From the NCBI RefSeq assembly GCF_004803915.1, contig NZ_CP039396.1:2542001-2606000 (forward strand): a stretch of DNA of 64,000 nucleotides, in the 5' to 3' direction. This DNA is from Duncaniella dubosii (GTDB lineage Bacteria; Bacteroidota; Bacteroidia; Bacteroidales; Muribaculaceae). Positions within the stretch are counted from its first letter, which is position 1, and each line of letters opens with the position of its first letter. Shown one piece after another: positions 1 through 7,668 of this stretch. The position numbers were made by a program, and so were the translations under genes. Below the pieces are notes generated by a model. That model was not told the origin of the DNA. It made no database searches and saw nothing but the letters and a program-made list of their open reading frames with translations.

Positions 1-1
1 A

Positions 2-286
2 AGCATTTTCTATACTATCAAAGACATCTGTGAACAAACCCAAACTTGTTCAATTCTTTGGGATGACATCACTGGTCACGAAAACCCCGACATCTGTTAT
101 GAGAAAGACTCCGGCCCATCATCAGTATTGCCGGACACCATAGGTCTGACTGATGATGACAAGGGGTTCTACATCACTTTCGCTTCATACTGCGATGCAC
201 CATCATCAAATGACGGAGAAAACATCTATACAGAGACTCTGATTGATATTTTGGAGTATCTGGAAAATTATCGTTCCACTCTTTAA
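2..286 (+). CDS. C-terminal fragment of an unknown protein (5' end outside window)
   Basis: An open frame enters from the left edge and stops at TAA 284-286, giving 94 residues without a start. It is acidic and contains four cysteines. It ends with a helical segment rich in Leu and Glu, followed by RSTL. It lies 11 nt before the next plus-strand gene, so it is probably the same transcription unit. No family recognised. Confidence 0.6.
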   Translation, partial: SIFYTIKDICEQTQTCSILWDDITGHENPDICYEKDSGPSSVLPDTIGLTDDDKGFYITFASYCDAPSSNDGENIYTETLIDILEYLENYRSTL

Positions 287-297
287 CTAAATTCGAC

Positions 298-480
298 ATG
301 GCAGCTAAAAAGGACACTACCAAATCAACTTCTGAAACCCGTCCTGAAAATTACATACCACAGAAAGGCAATAAAGCCACTCTCACTCTCGCCGACTTCT
401 CAGATGACAACCTTTTTGGAGAACTGAGACGGCGTGGTTATCATGGCACGTTGCAATATTCTAAAACCATAAATGTATGA
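298..480 (+). CDS. small protein of unknown function (60 aa)
   Basis: A lysine- and threonine-rich N-terminus is followed by a C-terminal segment, FGELRRRGYHGTL, from about residue 40. The next gene carries a similar C-terminal segment (VRGLRAHRYSGVI), so the two appear to share a small domain. Its stop overlaps the ATG of the next gene (ATGA at 477-480), which implies translational coupling. The function is unknown. Confidence 0.55.
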   Translation: MAAKKDTTKSTSETRPENYIPQKGNKATLTLADFSDDNLFGELRRRGYHGTLQYSKTINV

Positions 481-749
481 ACCAAAGTAGCGCTGGAGAG
501 GCGTATCATGAGAATCTGACAATTCGACTGAAAGAATGTTGTAAGGAGTGCCCTTTTACTACAAGCAATCGCCCTTGCAAAAAGTCTAAGACCAACTGTT
601 GTTTCTACAATATGACAATAGCAGAATATGTAGTAACGACATATTCTGAGAAAGTGCTTGAAACGATCCCAGTCGAAAGTTTTGTTCGAGGACTCCGTGC
701 TCATCGGTATTCAGGAGTAATAAAGCAAACAACTGATATACAAATATGA
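477..749 (+). CDS. small cysteine-rich protein of unknown function (90 aa)
   Basis: The protein has five cysteines near residues 21-41 (CCKEC, then C and CC), which suggests a metal site, and a C-terminal segment resembling that of the preceding gene. Start and stop overlap the neighbours by ATGA on both sides, so it sits inside a coupled three-gene unit (298-1165). Confidence 0.6.
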   Translation: MNQSSAGEAYHENLTIRLKECCKECPFTTSNRPCKKSKTNCCFYNMTIAEYVVTTYSEKVLETIPVESFVRGLRAHRYSGVIKQTTDIQI

Positions 750-1165
750 AAAAGATTAAGCTCACAGCTGAACAGCAAAAACTGTTCAATACCAACTTCA
801 ATCGAAAGGCTTATGAAGAGGCGAAAAAGCCTATTCAGGAAGCCATCTCAGGCTCTAAATCCTTTGATGAGTTATGGAGTAAACTTCATAACCATGAATG
901 TGATGTGGAATATGAAGATGACTGCACTATTATATCTTGTGAGGTCGAACTTGACAGAAGTCACATGGAAACTGAAGGTGATTATGTCGGAGTTTGTTTC
1001 TATATCAAATGGTATGATGAAGCTGATTCCGGCACGATAAGCAAGGTGGAACTCTATTCTTCAGAAACATCAGGTAACTACCTCGCCGACCACCTTTGCA
1101 ACATACACCCTGAGACTTGTGAAATCACAGAGTGGGTTTATGATGATATTGATGACAAGCAGTGA
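746..1165 (+). CDS. acidic protein of unknown function (139 aa)
   Basis: This is an acidic soluble protein whose middle part reads like beta strands (CTIISCEVELDRS, YVGVCFYIKWYD). Its ATG overlaps the previous stop. Its final codons (DDKQ-stop) coincide with one copy of the recurring TGATnAAAGCAGT-like motif at 1150-1163. No family recognised. Confidence 0.6.
   Translation: MKKIKLTAEQQKLFNTNFNRKAYEEAKKPIQEAISGSKSFDELWSKLHNHECDVEYEDDCTIISCEVELDRSHMETEGDYVGVCFYIKWYDEADSGTISKVELYSSETSGNYLADHLCNIHPETCEITEWVYDDIDDKQ
1150..1163 (+). promoter_or_regulatory. recurring leader motif, copy 1 (TGATGACAAGCAGT)
   Basis: This copy resembles the motif found before 3250, 4733, 5453, 5839 and 7056. It overlaps the end of the upstream gene. 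Before the IS inserted, it would have lain about 22 nt ahead of the ATG now at 2418. It is the weakest copy because it is also coding. Confidence 0.3.
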
Positions 1166-1192
1166 TTATCGTCAATAACCAATAATGAAAAA

Positions 1193-2314
1193 TTAAGTAC
1201 ATGACAAAAATTTGAAAACATCGAATTTAGTAGTATAAGCCGGACGCAGAAGTATGGTCGCAATCTCCTCCAAACCATACTTGACAAGCGACTTTGCCTT
1301 TCTTCCATGTTTCAGAATCCTTATCGGTTTAATATTTATATCTTTATGTTCACCAACGAGATACGCCCATACAAGAGCCATGCAGACCATCGCCGTAAGA
1401 CGAGCGATGCGGTTGATGTCGCGCAGGTGGGTGTCCTCGATGTTGAAGCCGGAGGATTTCATAGCTCTGAAGCATGTCTCAATCTGCCATCGTTGTTTGT
1501 AAGTGGCAACGGCCTCTTCGGGGCGGTTATAACAAATCAGAATTTGCAGTTCAGGCACGCCATCGGAGTTTTTCAGCAAGGCTCCGGAAATATAGACATA
1601 TTCCCCTTTGAGGAGAAACAGCTTGTCGTAGACACGTTCCTGGCCGAGCTTAAGACCGTGAAACAGATGCCACGCCCTGACATCCTGGCAGGATTTGGGA
1701 TTGCGCAACCAAAAATTCTGTTTAATCCGCAGATAGTATCGGATGCGTCTGTTGTTGAGATATTCGACCCATTCCTTGCCGACAAACTCGCGGTCGGCAA
1801 CAAGAGAGTCGATACACTCGGCTCCGAACAATCGTATAAATCTATCAATCAGCCACGTCCGTTCTTTCCAATTGGAATTGCCGCGTTTGTCGAGCATGGT
1901 AAAGAGCAGAGGAAAGGCAACACCCTTGTAAGTGACACCAAGCATAAGGATATTGATGTTGACCTCACCGAATTTCCAGTTGGTGCGGTCAAGGCTCAGG
2001 ACCAGTCCTGTCTTGACGGGCAGAAGAGCAAATATCACTTTGGCGATAAGGTCAAGGTTGAGGGCATATCCGGCAAGGAACCTTTGCAGACGGCGCAGGT
2101 TGGAATCACGCTCCACACACGTAGGCATTGCAGATGCTATCTTGTGGAGACTGACTGTCTGCACAACGCAAAGTGCCTGAAGAACAAACGCAAGCAATTT
2201 TATGCGGGCAAGATTCATTACCGAGCCAAGATGCTCTTGCATAATCGGGACAATTTGATTAACTTTGCCATTGTCCCTGAGAGTTGTCGTAACTTTCATG
2301 GAAAAAGCGGTCAA
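1193..2314 (-). CDS. IS4-family DDE transposase
   Basis: This 373-residue transposase catalyses cut-and-paste movement of the surrounding IS. An LSLDRTNW segment near residue 107 carries the first catalytic Asp. LVADREFVG near residue 171 carries the second. YKQRWQIETCFRAMK, about residues 272-286, has the Y-x2-R-x3-E-x6-K signature typical of IS4. The stop codon is formed by the first bases of the IS end (TTA at 1193-1195), so the gene runs right to the tip of the element. A long plus-strand frame over the same bases is its antisense shadow. Confidence 0.93.
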   Translation of the reverse strand: MTAFSMKVTTTLRDNGKVNQIVPIMQEHLGSVMNLARIKLLAFVLQALCVVQTVSLHKIASAMPTCVERDSNLRRLQRFLAGYALNLDLIAKVIFALLPVKTGLVLSLDRTNWKFGEVNINILMLGVTYKGVAFPLLFTMLDKRGNSNWKERTWLIDRFIRLFGAECIDSLVADREFVGKEWVEYLNNRRIRYYLRIKQNFWLRNPKSCQDVRAWHLFHGLKLGQERVYDKLFLLKGEYVYISGALLKNSDGVPELQILICYNRPEEAVATYKQRWQIETCFRAMKSSGFNIEDTHLRDINRIARLTAMVCMALVWAYLVGEHKDINIKPIRILKHGRKAKSLVKYGLEEIATILLRPAYTTKFDVFKFLSCT

Positions 2315-2385
2315 ACTTTTCTTTAAAGTTACTAATTTTCAGGGACTTTTACAAGTAATAACTAATTAAAAATCAATCATATAAC

Positions 2386-2407
2386 TGACAAAAATTAATT
2401 TTTGTCA
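2386..2407. repeat. perfect 22-bp palindrome at the right end of the IS
   Basis: TGACAAAAATT is followed directly by its reverse complement. The outer half is the terminal inverted repeat, and the inner half is a second, inward-facing copy that the left end lacks. It could be a second transposase-binding site or a promoter-proximal operator, because it lies upstream of the transposase start. Confidence 0.7.
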
Positions 2408-2417
2408 TCTACTAAAA

Positions 2418-2807
2418 ATGAAAAAGAAACAAACCCATGACTCAACCAGAGTTAAAGGCTTTTACATCAATGAACTAATAAGAGGATTTTTCGGAGATCG
2501 TTATGAAGGAAAAGAAATGCTGAAAATCATGGGGCTGCCACCAGATGCAGTGCCATTCAGTGTTGTGGTCTTTCTCCAGAATCAACGTGTCTTTTGGCAA
2601 GATAAAGACGGCAACCGCGTCACAATCTCCTTCAAACTCAAACCCAATCAACTGGAATGTTTCGGAACTTATCTTAAAAAGAGAAAATCTATAAGATTAT
2701 TCCGTGAATGGGGAAATCACGAAGATCCTGAAGTAATTGCTCGTCTGGAGTCCGAAGCCATTGGGGACTGTTGTATGAGATGTATCTACGAGAACTTAAT
2801 AGAATAA
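2418..2807 (+). CDS. protein of unknown function (129 aa), start codon regenerated by IS
   Basis: A basic N-terminus (MKKKQTHDSTRVKGF) precedes a mixed alpha/beta body with cysteines near the end (CCMRC, about residues 118-122). The start codon lies within the 9-bp target duplication of the IS, so the reading frame is intact but its native leader is now 1.2 kb away. Expression may depend on the IS end. One base separates its stop from the next gene. No family recognised. Confidence 0.6.
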   Translation: MKKKQTHDSTRVKGFYINELIRGFFGDRYEGKEMLKIMGLPPDAVPFSVVVFLQNQRVFWQDKDGNRVTISFKLKPNQLECFGTYLKKRKSIRLFREWGNHEDPEVIARLESEAIGDCCMRCIYENLIE

Positions 2808-2808
2808 T

Positions 2809-3144
2809 ATGGGCTGGCTAATATTTGCAGCATACCTTTTTTGTGGTATAATGTGCCATCTGTTCAATCAGATAGAGCAATCGGCACCTGAAGGGAGTCT
2901 TGAAAAAAAGATTGCAAAGATAGTAATGTATTCCGTAATGGGCATTGTAGGTCTTGGAGTAGTAATTTTGGCACTATATGCTATCGGATGGATATGGTAC
3001 TTTTTCTGTGGAGGATTTCTCATTTTTGAGGATCAACCGTTCTGGGATAAGGTCGTATACGGACTGATGTCTCTCATTTTTCTCGGACTCCTTTTTGGGT
3101 TTGTCTTGGTTTGTCTTGGTTGGGATCCGGACAATCGGCGCTAA
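2809..3144 (+). CDS. integral membrane protein (111 aa), unknown
   Basis: Three hydrophobic segments are visible: about residues 3-20, 38-70 (long, with WIWYFF) and 88-105. The loop between the last two is acidic and aromatic. The protein is probably in the inner membrane. A hairpin with an 11-bp stem follows at 3161-3204. The function is unknown. Confidence 0.65.
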   Translation: MGWLIFAAYLFCGIMCHLFNQIEQSAPEGSLEKKIAKIVMYSVMGIVGLGVVILALYAIGWIWYFFCGGFLIFEDQPFWDKVVYGLMSLIFLGLLFGFVLVCLGWDPDNRR

Positions 3145-3160
3145 CTCAATCAAAATATTG

Positions 3161-3204
3161 GAGGGATTAACTTTTCTTTACAAATAATGAGAGGTTAATC
3201 CCTC
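3161..3204. terminator. 11-bp perfect stem hairpin, possible terminator
   Basis: GAGGGATTAAC (3161-3171) pairs with GTTAATCCCTC (3194-3204) across a 22-nt loop. No clean T-run follows, so it may be a terminator or an RNA-processing or operator site between the 2809 gene and the 3250 gene. Confidence 0.4.
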
Positions 3205-3218
3205 TATTATGTTATATC

Positions 3219-3231
3219 TGATGAAAGCAGT
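3219..3231 (+). promoter_or_regulatory. recurring leader motif, copy 2 (TGATGAAAGCAGT)
   Basis: Exact 13-mer, shared with 4699-4711, located 18 nt before the ATG at 3250. Confidence 0.45.
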
Positions 3232-3249
3232 TATACTAATTCATTAACG

Positions 3250-3828
3250 ATGAATATTTCAAATGTAAAAGTTTATGACTTGGAAGAGTCAGTAATCGCT
3301 TGCCGAAATGCAATGCGACTTTCTTTGCCTGAATATAATCAAGAAGAGTTTGAAGCAAGTCTCGAAAGGGCAAAGAAGCTCTGTCAGGCGTCTAAAGGCG
3401 AGGTAAGGTGCCACGCCAACTTCCGCACTGGTATCCGTGTTAGCTTTGATATAGAATATCCGAACTACATTTCTCCGGAAATGCAGCGTTACCATTGGTT
3501 TGATATTGTGACATCATCTTCAAAGATGCACCGTATCATGCAAATGGATTTCGATAAATGTTGCAATAAATATGTGACCGAAGCCACGAAAGATCAGATG
3601 AAACAACTCGTCCAAGAGTATAACGATGATAAATCTGAGGAGAACTTTATGCGGGTTCTTTCAAATTGCCCACAAGGTGTTATGCTCTTTATGCGTATTT
3701 CCACCAATTATGAGCAGCTTCGGACAATATATCTCCAGCGGAAGAACCATAAATTACCTGAGTGGCGGTCATTCTGCCAGTGGATAGAAAGCCTGCCCTA
3801 TGCTCAAGAACTAATCGTTTGCTCGTGA
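3250..3828 (+). CDS. protein of unknown function (192 aa)
   Basis: A soluble helical protein with several cysteines spread along it and a hydrophobic C-terminal tail (YAQELIVCS). It is not similar to a family I recognise. It starts after leader motif copy 2 and is followed by a promoter-like box at 3878. Confidence 0.6.
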   Translation: MNISNVKVYDLEESVIACRNAMRLSLPEYNQEEFEASLERAKKLCQASKGEVRCHANFRTGIRVSFDIEYPNYISPEMQRYHWFDIVTSSSKMHRIMQMDFDKCCNKYVTEATKDQMKQLVQEYNDDKSEENFMRVLSNCPQGVMLFMRISTNYEQLRTIYLQRKNHKLPEWRSFCQWIESLPYAQELIVCS

Positions 3829-3877
3829 AATATCAACCATTTATATAGACCATATTAAAAGACACTGTAATTTTTTG

Positions 3878-3885
3878 TAATTTTG
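3878..3885 (+). promoter_or_regulatory. Bacteroidetes -7 promoter box TAATTTTG
   Basis: It matches TAnnTTTG and lies 28 nt before the ATG at 3914 in a short AT-rich gap. A loose inverted repeat (AAAGACACTG at 3859-3868 and CAGCGTCTTT at 3886-3895) brackets it. No convincing -33 box is visible. Confidence 0.45.
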
Positions 3886-3913
3886 CAGCGTCTTTCAGTA
3901 ACTACCAACCAAT

Positions 3914-4261
3914 ATGAATAGACAAAGGAGAAGTGTTCTTCACGCCGTTCTTGACGGCTTGGCAAGATTGAGAGACCCGGTTGAAAAGGATGAGGCCCTG
4001 ATGATTCTTCAGAAAGCTCAATCTGATGTTCAGAAATGTGCCGATGAAGAGGAAGAAGCTCTTGACAACCGGCCAGAATCGCTCCAGTGGTCTGCGGTCA
4101 ATGATGCAATGTCAGATAACATATCTGACTTGACTGACGCAAGCGGAGAGCTGGAAGTTCTTATCGACAAATGCCAGTCGGCCGATATGTTCTCATACAA
4201 ATCGGTCAAAGGTGACGTTATTAAGATAGTGAACAAGATCAAACAGACTATTCATAGATGA
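3914..4261 (+). CDS. small helical phage/plasmid-type protein with DNRPESLQ motif (115 aa)
   Basis: The pattern is an RRSVLHAVLDGLARL opening, a charged helix, then EEEEALDNRPESLQW, then DAMSDNISDLTDASGELE. It resembles short coiled-coil proteins common in phages and plasmids (NRRKAL ... EEExAxDNxPESLQ). The role of that group is unknown. The protein is almost entirely helical by composition. It overlaps the next gene by ATGA at 4258-4261. Confidence 0.65.
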   Translation: MNRQRRSVLHAVLDGLARLRDPVEKDEALMILQKAQSDVQKCADEEEEALDNRPESLQWSAVNDAMSDNISDLTDASGELEVLIDKCQSADMFSYKSVKGDVIKIVNKIKQTIHR

Positions 4262-4701
4262 ATCAGGAACAACTCGCAGATAGAATCAAAGAAGCCACTA
4301 ATGGAGCTGCCTATACAGGTAGCTTAACATCTTATGCCGTACAGTCTATAGAGTTAGCAAGAAGTAACTATCCAGTCCAAAATTTAATTTCATTCTGTCA
4401 AGATATGAATTTGAAGTTTGTGATGACCGATATGGCGACGGAAGATCGCTTCTATCCTGAGTCTGTGCTGGACGTTCACAAGGTGTTGGATTTGCTTATG
4501 AAACGATATAAAGTTGATCATAAGTTAGTCTATCGAAAGACTGGTATTCATTATACGCCGCCCAAGTCTTTAGATCCTGAAGATATTGAACGTATGAAGG
4601 AAGAGGCCGACGGTCGTAAATATGTGATACCGCTTTCGATTAAAACCTTATTGGCTGTCTGTGAGGTGATTTATTGCGATTTGACGTTTGACCCTAAGTG
4701 A
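4258..4701 (+). CDS. protein of unknown function (147 aa)
   Basis: It is translationally coupled to the preceding gene. A helical N-terminal half (MNQEQLADRIKEATNG) is followed by a charged region (SLDPEDIERMKEEADGRKYVIPLS) and a short hydrophobic end. Parts read like a helix-turn-helix-sized domain but no motif is decisive. The stop codon overlaps leader motif copy 3. Confidence 0.55.
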   Translation: MNQEQLADRIKEATNGAAYTGSLTSYAVQSIELARSNYPVQNLISFCQDMNLKFVMTDMATEDRFYPESVLDVHKVLDLLMKRYKVDHKLVYRKTGIHYTPPKSLDPEDIERMKEEADGRKYVIPLSIKTLLAVCEVIYCDLTFDPK

Positions 4702-4711
4702 TGAAAGCAGT
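4699..4711 (+). promoter_or_regulatory. recurring leader motif, copy 3 (TGATGAAAGCAGT)
   Basis: It overlaps the TGA stop of the upstream gene and lies 21 nt before the ATG at 4733. Confidence 0.45.
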
Positions 4712-4732
4712 GTCATAATTTAATATACGATT

Positions 4733-5029
4733 ATGGCAATAAAAAAAGAGGTTCTTGAACAATCCCAGAAAGCTATCGCAACCTACTTTCAATTATCAAA
4801 GTATTTGTTCGGAGAGGATGCTCCCGAAGATGTGAATGAAATCCCACCAGAAAATCCATACTATGAGAGTGCCAAGACAATCTCAGATGAGATGGGGCTG
4901 GACTGGGATAATATGTCACACGAGGACAGTATTCGCGTTATGCTCAATATGCTTGCTGACGCTTTCGCCGCCATCGAACCGGATGAGCATTATGACGCAG
5001 TTCTGACAATTTCTTTTAAGAAGGTGTGA
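4733..5029 (+). CDS. acidic protein of unknown function (98 aa)
   Basis: Strongly acidic, with stretches such as FGEDAPEDVNEIPPENP and FAAIEPDEHYD. It is probably a small soluble helical protein. The next gene begins one base after its stop. No family recognised. Confidence 0.55.
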   Translation: MAIKKEVLEQSQKAIATYFQLSKYLFGEDAPEDVNEIPPENPYYESAKTISDEMGLDWDNMSHEDSIRVMLNMLADAFAAIEPDEHYDAVLTISFKKV

Positions 5030-5030
5030 T

Positions 5031-5432
5031 ATGGGGCTGGCCGATACAGTTCAATTTACCCTCCGGCCAAAAGATTTGGAGAAGGCGAGTGATATGTTTG
5101 GTATAGAGATTGCCTTACTGGAACGTCTCAACGACCAGAGGCTTCTTAATGCCACATACATTCGCAATCTCCTCATCAGAGCCGATTATGAAAGACTGAC
5201 AAGCGGATTGCATTGGCTGGAACATCAGGACAAGAATTATAACTTCCCTGAAGTGCTGAGAGCGTTGTCACGAGAATACAATATCAGTCAGCAAAATCTC
5301 AAAGACATTCTTCATGGGAGGAATGAATCACTCTTGTTCTGTAACCGGTGCGGCAAACGCATTGGTAAGTCTCAGTATAACAGAACAAAAGGTTTTTGTT
5401 CCAACTGCTTTGCAGATACATTGGAACTATAA
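5031..5432 (+). CDS. protein with C-terminal zinc ribbon (133 aa)
   Basis: A helical N-terminal part of about 95 residues is followed by a CNRCGK ... CSNCF arrangement (two CxxC pairs, about residues 104-128), a zinc-ribbon signature. The central segment REYNISQQNLKDIL looks like a helix-turn-helix. It could bind DNA or RNA, but this is inference. Confidence 0.6.
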   Translation: MGLADTVQFTLRPKDLEKASDMFGIEIALLERLNDQRLLNATYIRNLLIRADYERLTSGLHWLEHQDKNYNFPEVLRALSREYNISQQNLKDILHGRNESLLFCNRCGKRIGKSQYNRTKGFCSNCFADTLEL

Positions 5433-5433
5433 T

Positions 5434-5447
5434 TGATTAAAAGCAGT
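5434..5447 (+). promoter_or_regulatory. recurring leader motif, copy 4 (TGATTAAAAGCAGT)
   Basis: Five bases before the ATG at 5453. Its core is almost the same as the copy before the integrase on the other strand (15374-15386). Confidence 0.45.
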
Positions 5448-5452
5448 TTGAT

Positions 5453-5728
5453 ATGAACACAACATTCAAAATCCAGCAAATATGGCAATATTTAGGGGTT
5501 CAGGATGATGAAATCCTAATCATTCGACACTATAATAAGTCCGATGATAAAGATGAGTTCTTGATCGCTGAAGTAACCCAAGATGGTCTAAAAATCACAA
5601 CGGCTCCAACTATGCCTGAACTTAGGGCCGACAGACCGTTCCAGATAATTCAACAGCGTGATTCATCCGGGAAATTCATAATCCTATCAGTAACTCAGCT
5701 AATCAATGATAAGGTTAGCGATTATTAA
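5453..5728 (+). CDS. protein of unknown function (91 aa)
   Basis: A compact, apparently beta-rich protein (DEILIIRHYNKS, EFLIAEVTQDGLKITTAP, GKFIILSVTQL). It is followed by a rho-independent terminator, which makes it the last gene of its transcription unit. No family recognised. Confidence 0.55.
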   Translation: MNTTFKIQQIWQYLGVQDDEILIIRHYNKSDDKDEFLIAEVTQDGLKITTAPTMPELRADRPFQIIQQRDSSGKFIILSVTQLINDKVSDY

Positions 5729-5774
5729 CCAACACCAATAGGCTTTTTAAGATTTGTTAACAAATCTTTCTGAA

Positions 5775-5809
5775 GGCTCTGCACTATTACTCGGTGCAGG
5801 GCCTTTTTG
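5775..5809 (+). terminator. rho-independent terminator
   Basis: GGCTCTGCAC (5775-5784) pairs with GTGCAGGGCC (5794-5803) across a 9-nt loop and is followed directly by TTTTT. Confidence 0.85.
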
Positions 5810-5820
5810 TATGCCCTAAT

Positions 5821-5833
5821 TGATAAAAGCAAT
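5821..5833 (+). promoter_or_regulatory. recurring leader motif, copy 5 (TGATAAAAGCAAT)
   Basis: Five bases before the ATG at 5839 and just after the terminator, so here the motif must belong to the downstream gene. Confidence 0.45.
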
Positions 5834-5838
5834 ATAAC

Positions 5839-6333
5839 ATGGCACAGAGAATTAAAACCAATATCAAGTTCTACAAAGGGCTTGACAACGTTGCAGATAA
5901 GCTCTACGGTTTTGTCGCCAAGTCCAATGGAAGTTGGAGGGGGTGCCGCGAAACTGAGAGTAAGAAAAAAATCGTGTTTGTAGATACGGCTATTGCTAAA
6001 GACATCATCCCCAATACGCTTTACAGTTGCTCACTGGTTCCTATGCGTAATGAAGGAGGCTTCATAGCCAAGTCTGCAACCATAATCAAATTCCCCGGCA
6101 CGGTAGCTACAGTATGCCGTAAAAATGTCTTTCTGGTGCGAATAACATTCGGCAACAAGGAATACATCTACGATCCTTCCAGTAAGGAAAAGCGCAAAAA
6201 CGACATCAAATCTATCGCAGACATTCTTCGGAGCCGGCACGACCTCGAAAATGCGATAAGTGTGGCTGAAGATTTTATTGATAACGCCTGTATAGTCAAA
6301 AGACTCTACGAACAATCTCAATCCAATGTTTGA
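5839..6333 (+). CDS. protein of unknown function (164 aa)
   Basis: Lysine-rich, mixed alpha/beta. No transmembrane segment or recognisable motif. It overlaps the start of the next gene by 8 nt, so the two are probably co-translated. Confidence 0.55.
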   Translation: MAQRIKTNIKFYKGLDNVADKLYGFVAKSNGSWRGCRETESKKKIVFVDTAIAKDIIPNTLYSCSLVPMRNEGGFIAKSATIIKFPGTVATVCRKNVFLVRITFGNKEYIYDPSSKEKRKNDIKSIADILRSRHDLENAISVAEDFIDNACIVKRLYEQSQSNV

Positions 6334-7030
6334 AGAAACCATGTCAGGTGACGAGCTGCTGAATGAGTATCGCTTAGACCTTCCTGAAATTCAGGCCAAA
6401 ACTCTGCGCTATGATAAGTCAGATTATGTGACCCGATATTTATGGAAACATCACAAGCAGCCCACTGTCATAATGACCAAGATATTTGACTCATCTCGTG
6501 GCAATGCCTATTTGGGAATATTGGTCTATTTTCAAACTGGTATCGGAAAGACTAAAAAATGGGATTGGTCATCTTTCCATATCGGACTGATGAATATCAA
6601 CAAGGGTGTATCAGCTATTGCTTTTTATGCAGAGAGCAAGCAGGCTATTAAGTTCAATCCTCATTTCTTTCAACGTTACAAGGAACGCTTTATCGAAGTA
6701 TGTGACTGGCAGACCAGGAACCAACTTGCCACAGCCAAAGACATCATTGATGTTATCGGCATATATATGAAGCGCAACCTGACTATGACTTGGATTGAGA
6801 CCAAATCCGTCTTTCGTGATAAAGTTCACATTTTCGGTCCGGTCAATGATGGAGTTGCACTACTCCAGTGGAGCAAACATCATAGACTCCTTCAAGCAAA
6901 CACATTTGTCACAATGGATATGCTTGATGCGAAACAGACCCAAATGGTAGAGTATGCCAAAATATATTTCTCCCTCTCCAAAGCACAAAGAAAGAAATTC
7001 CGTTTCCCGGATTTCATCTTAAATGATTAA
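6326..7030 (+). CDS. protein of unknown function (234 aa)
   Basis: A basic, aromatic-rich protein. The segment FNPHFFQRYKERF (about residues 110-122) is rich in His, Phe and Arg and looks like a conserved core. The C-terminus (KAQRKKFRFPDFI) is strongly basic, compatible with nucleic-acid binding. It overlaps the preceding gene. No family recognised. Confidence 0.55.
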   Translation: MFEETMSGDELLNEYRLDLPEIQAKTLRYDKSDYVTRYLWKHHKQPTVIMTKIFDSSRGNAYLGILVYFQTGIGKTKKWDWSSFHIGLMNINKGVSAIAFYAESKQAIKFNPHFFQRYKERFIEVCDWQTRNQLATAKDIIDVIGIYMKRNLTMTWIETKSVFRDKVHIFGPVNDGVALLQWSKHHRLLQANTFVTMDMLDAKQTQMVEYAKIYFSLSKAQRKKFRFPDFILND

Positions 7031-7036
7031 CGCAGT
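7024..7036 (+). promoter_or_regulatory. recurring leader motif, copy 6 (TGATTAACGCAGT)
   Basis: It overlaps the TGA-proximal end of the upstream gene and lies 19 nt before the ATG at 7056. Confidence 0.4.
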
Positions 7037-7055
7037 GTAAAATAACTATCTTGAT

Positions 7056-7451
7056 ATGATAAGTCTCAACGAGGGCATAGCGGTCGATGCAGCCCATTCA
7101 ATGAAGAATCGCAAGACAGAATTTCAGGGGGTTGACCTAAAAACTGGTAAAACACTCTTCTATACCGATCTTGGTAATCAGACCATAAACATCGGTGAGT
7201 TCCTTGCAATAGTTGAGGCTGTCAAATACATCATCGACCATGACTTTCAACCTAAAGTCATCTTCTCAGATAGTACAACTGCTATAAGCTGGTTCAAGAA
7301 CAAACGTACTGCATCCGGCAAGCGAAACGCCAAGTTGATGAAAGCTGAGATATATCTGAGAGCTATGGCTTATTGGGTAGATGAGATTGAGATAGTTAAA
7401 TGGGATAATCGTCAATGGGGCGAGATTCCTGCTGACTTTGATAGAAAGTAA
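7056..7451 (+). CDS. ribonuclease HI
   Basis: RNase HI cleaves the RNA strand of RNA-DNA hybrids. The catalytic acidic residues are visible in order: Asp in IAVDAA near residue 11, Glu in GEFLAIVEAV near residue 47, Asp in FSDSTTAISW near residue 71, and Asp in EIPADFDRK at the C-terminus. The length (131 aa) is that of the compact Bacteroidetes type. In this element it may process primers or R-loops during replication. The protein is complete. Confidence 0.85.
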   Translation: MISLNEGIAVDAAHSMKNRKTEFQGVDLKTGKTLFYTDLGNQTINIGEFLAIVEAVKYIIDHDFQPKVIFSDSTTAISWFKNKRTASGKRNAKLMKAEIYLRAMAYWVDEIEIVKWDNRQWGEIPADFDRK

Positions 7452-7455
7452 ATTT

Positions 7456-7668
7456 ATGAAATATACCGATTTATGCTCTGGATACACAGGTGTCTTTTTG
7501 AACCCTTTTAGTTCTCTTTTGAATGAAATCAACAAATTCAAAAGAGAGAGTGAAATCATAGACGTAGAATATGAGGACCTTTCCGATCAGATTAATGATC
7601 AATCTGAAATAGAATCAAACAAACAACTTTTAATCGCTCAATATTATGCTGATACAGATAACAAATAA
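7456..7668 (+). CDS. small acidic protein upstream of radical SAM gene (70 aa)
   Basis: The ATG at 7456 was preferred to an upstream TTG at 7438. The second half is very acidic (EIIDVEYEDLSDQINDQSEIES). Its last 23 bases overlap the start of the radical SAM gene, so the two are coupled. There is no leader-peptide or core-peptide signature that would make it a convincing peptide substrate. Confidence 0.5.
   Translation: MKYTDLCSGYTGVFLNPFSSLLNEINKFKRESEIIDVEYEDLSDQINDQSEIESNKQLLIAQYYADTDNK

Larger units (their letters stand above)
1193..2416 (-). mobile_element. IS4-family insertion sequence, complete
   Basis: The boundaries come from imperfect 20-bp terminal inverted repeats (1193-1212 and 2397-2416, 18 of 20 matching, core ATGACAAAAATT). 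A 9-bp direct repeat AATGAAAAA flanks the element (1184-1192 and 2417-2425), as expected of a target duplication. The single gene inside is a DDE transposase. The duplicated target contains the ATGAAAAA start of the downstream gene, so both flanks carry a copy of that start. The repeats and the intact transposase suggest a recent insertion. Confidence 0.9.

Noticed and set aside
1307..2326. Long plus-strand open frame (339 aa)
   Set aside because: It is antisense to the IS4 transposase, whose catalytic motifs and codon pattern are clear. The plus-strand translation has no recognisable domain.
7456..7668. Small acidic protein as a peptide precursor for the radical SAM enzyme
   Set aside because: No repeated core, no Cys/Gly-rich tail, no leader motif, and the enzyme lacks a peptide-recognition domain that can be seen. 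Overlap with the enzyme gene is the only support.
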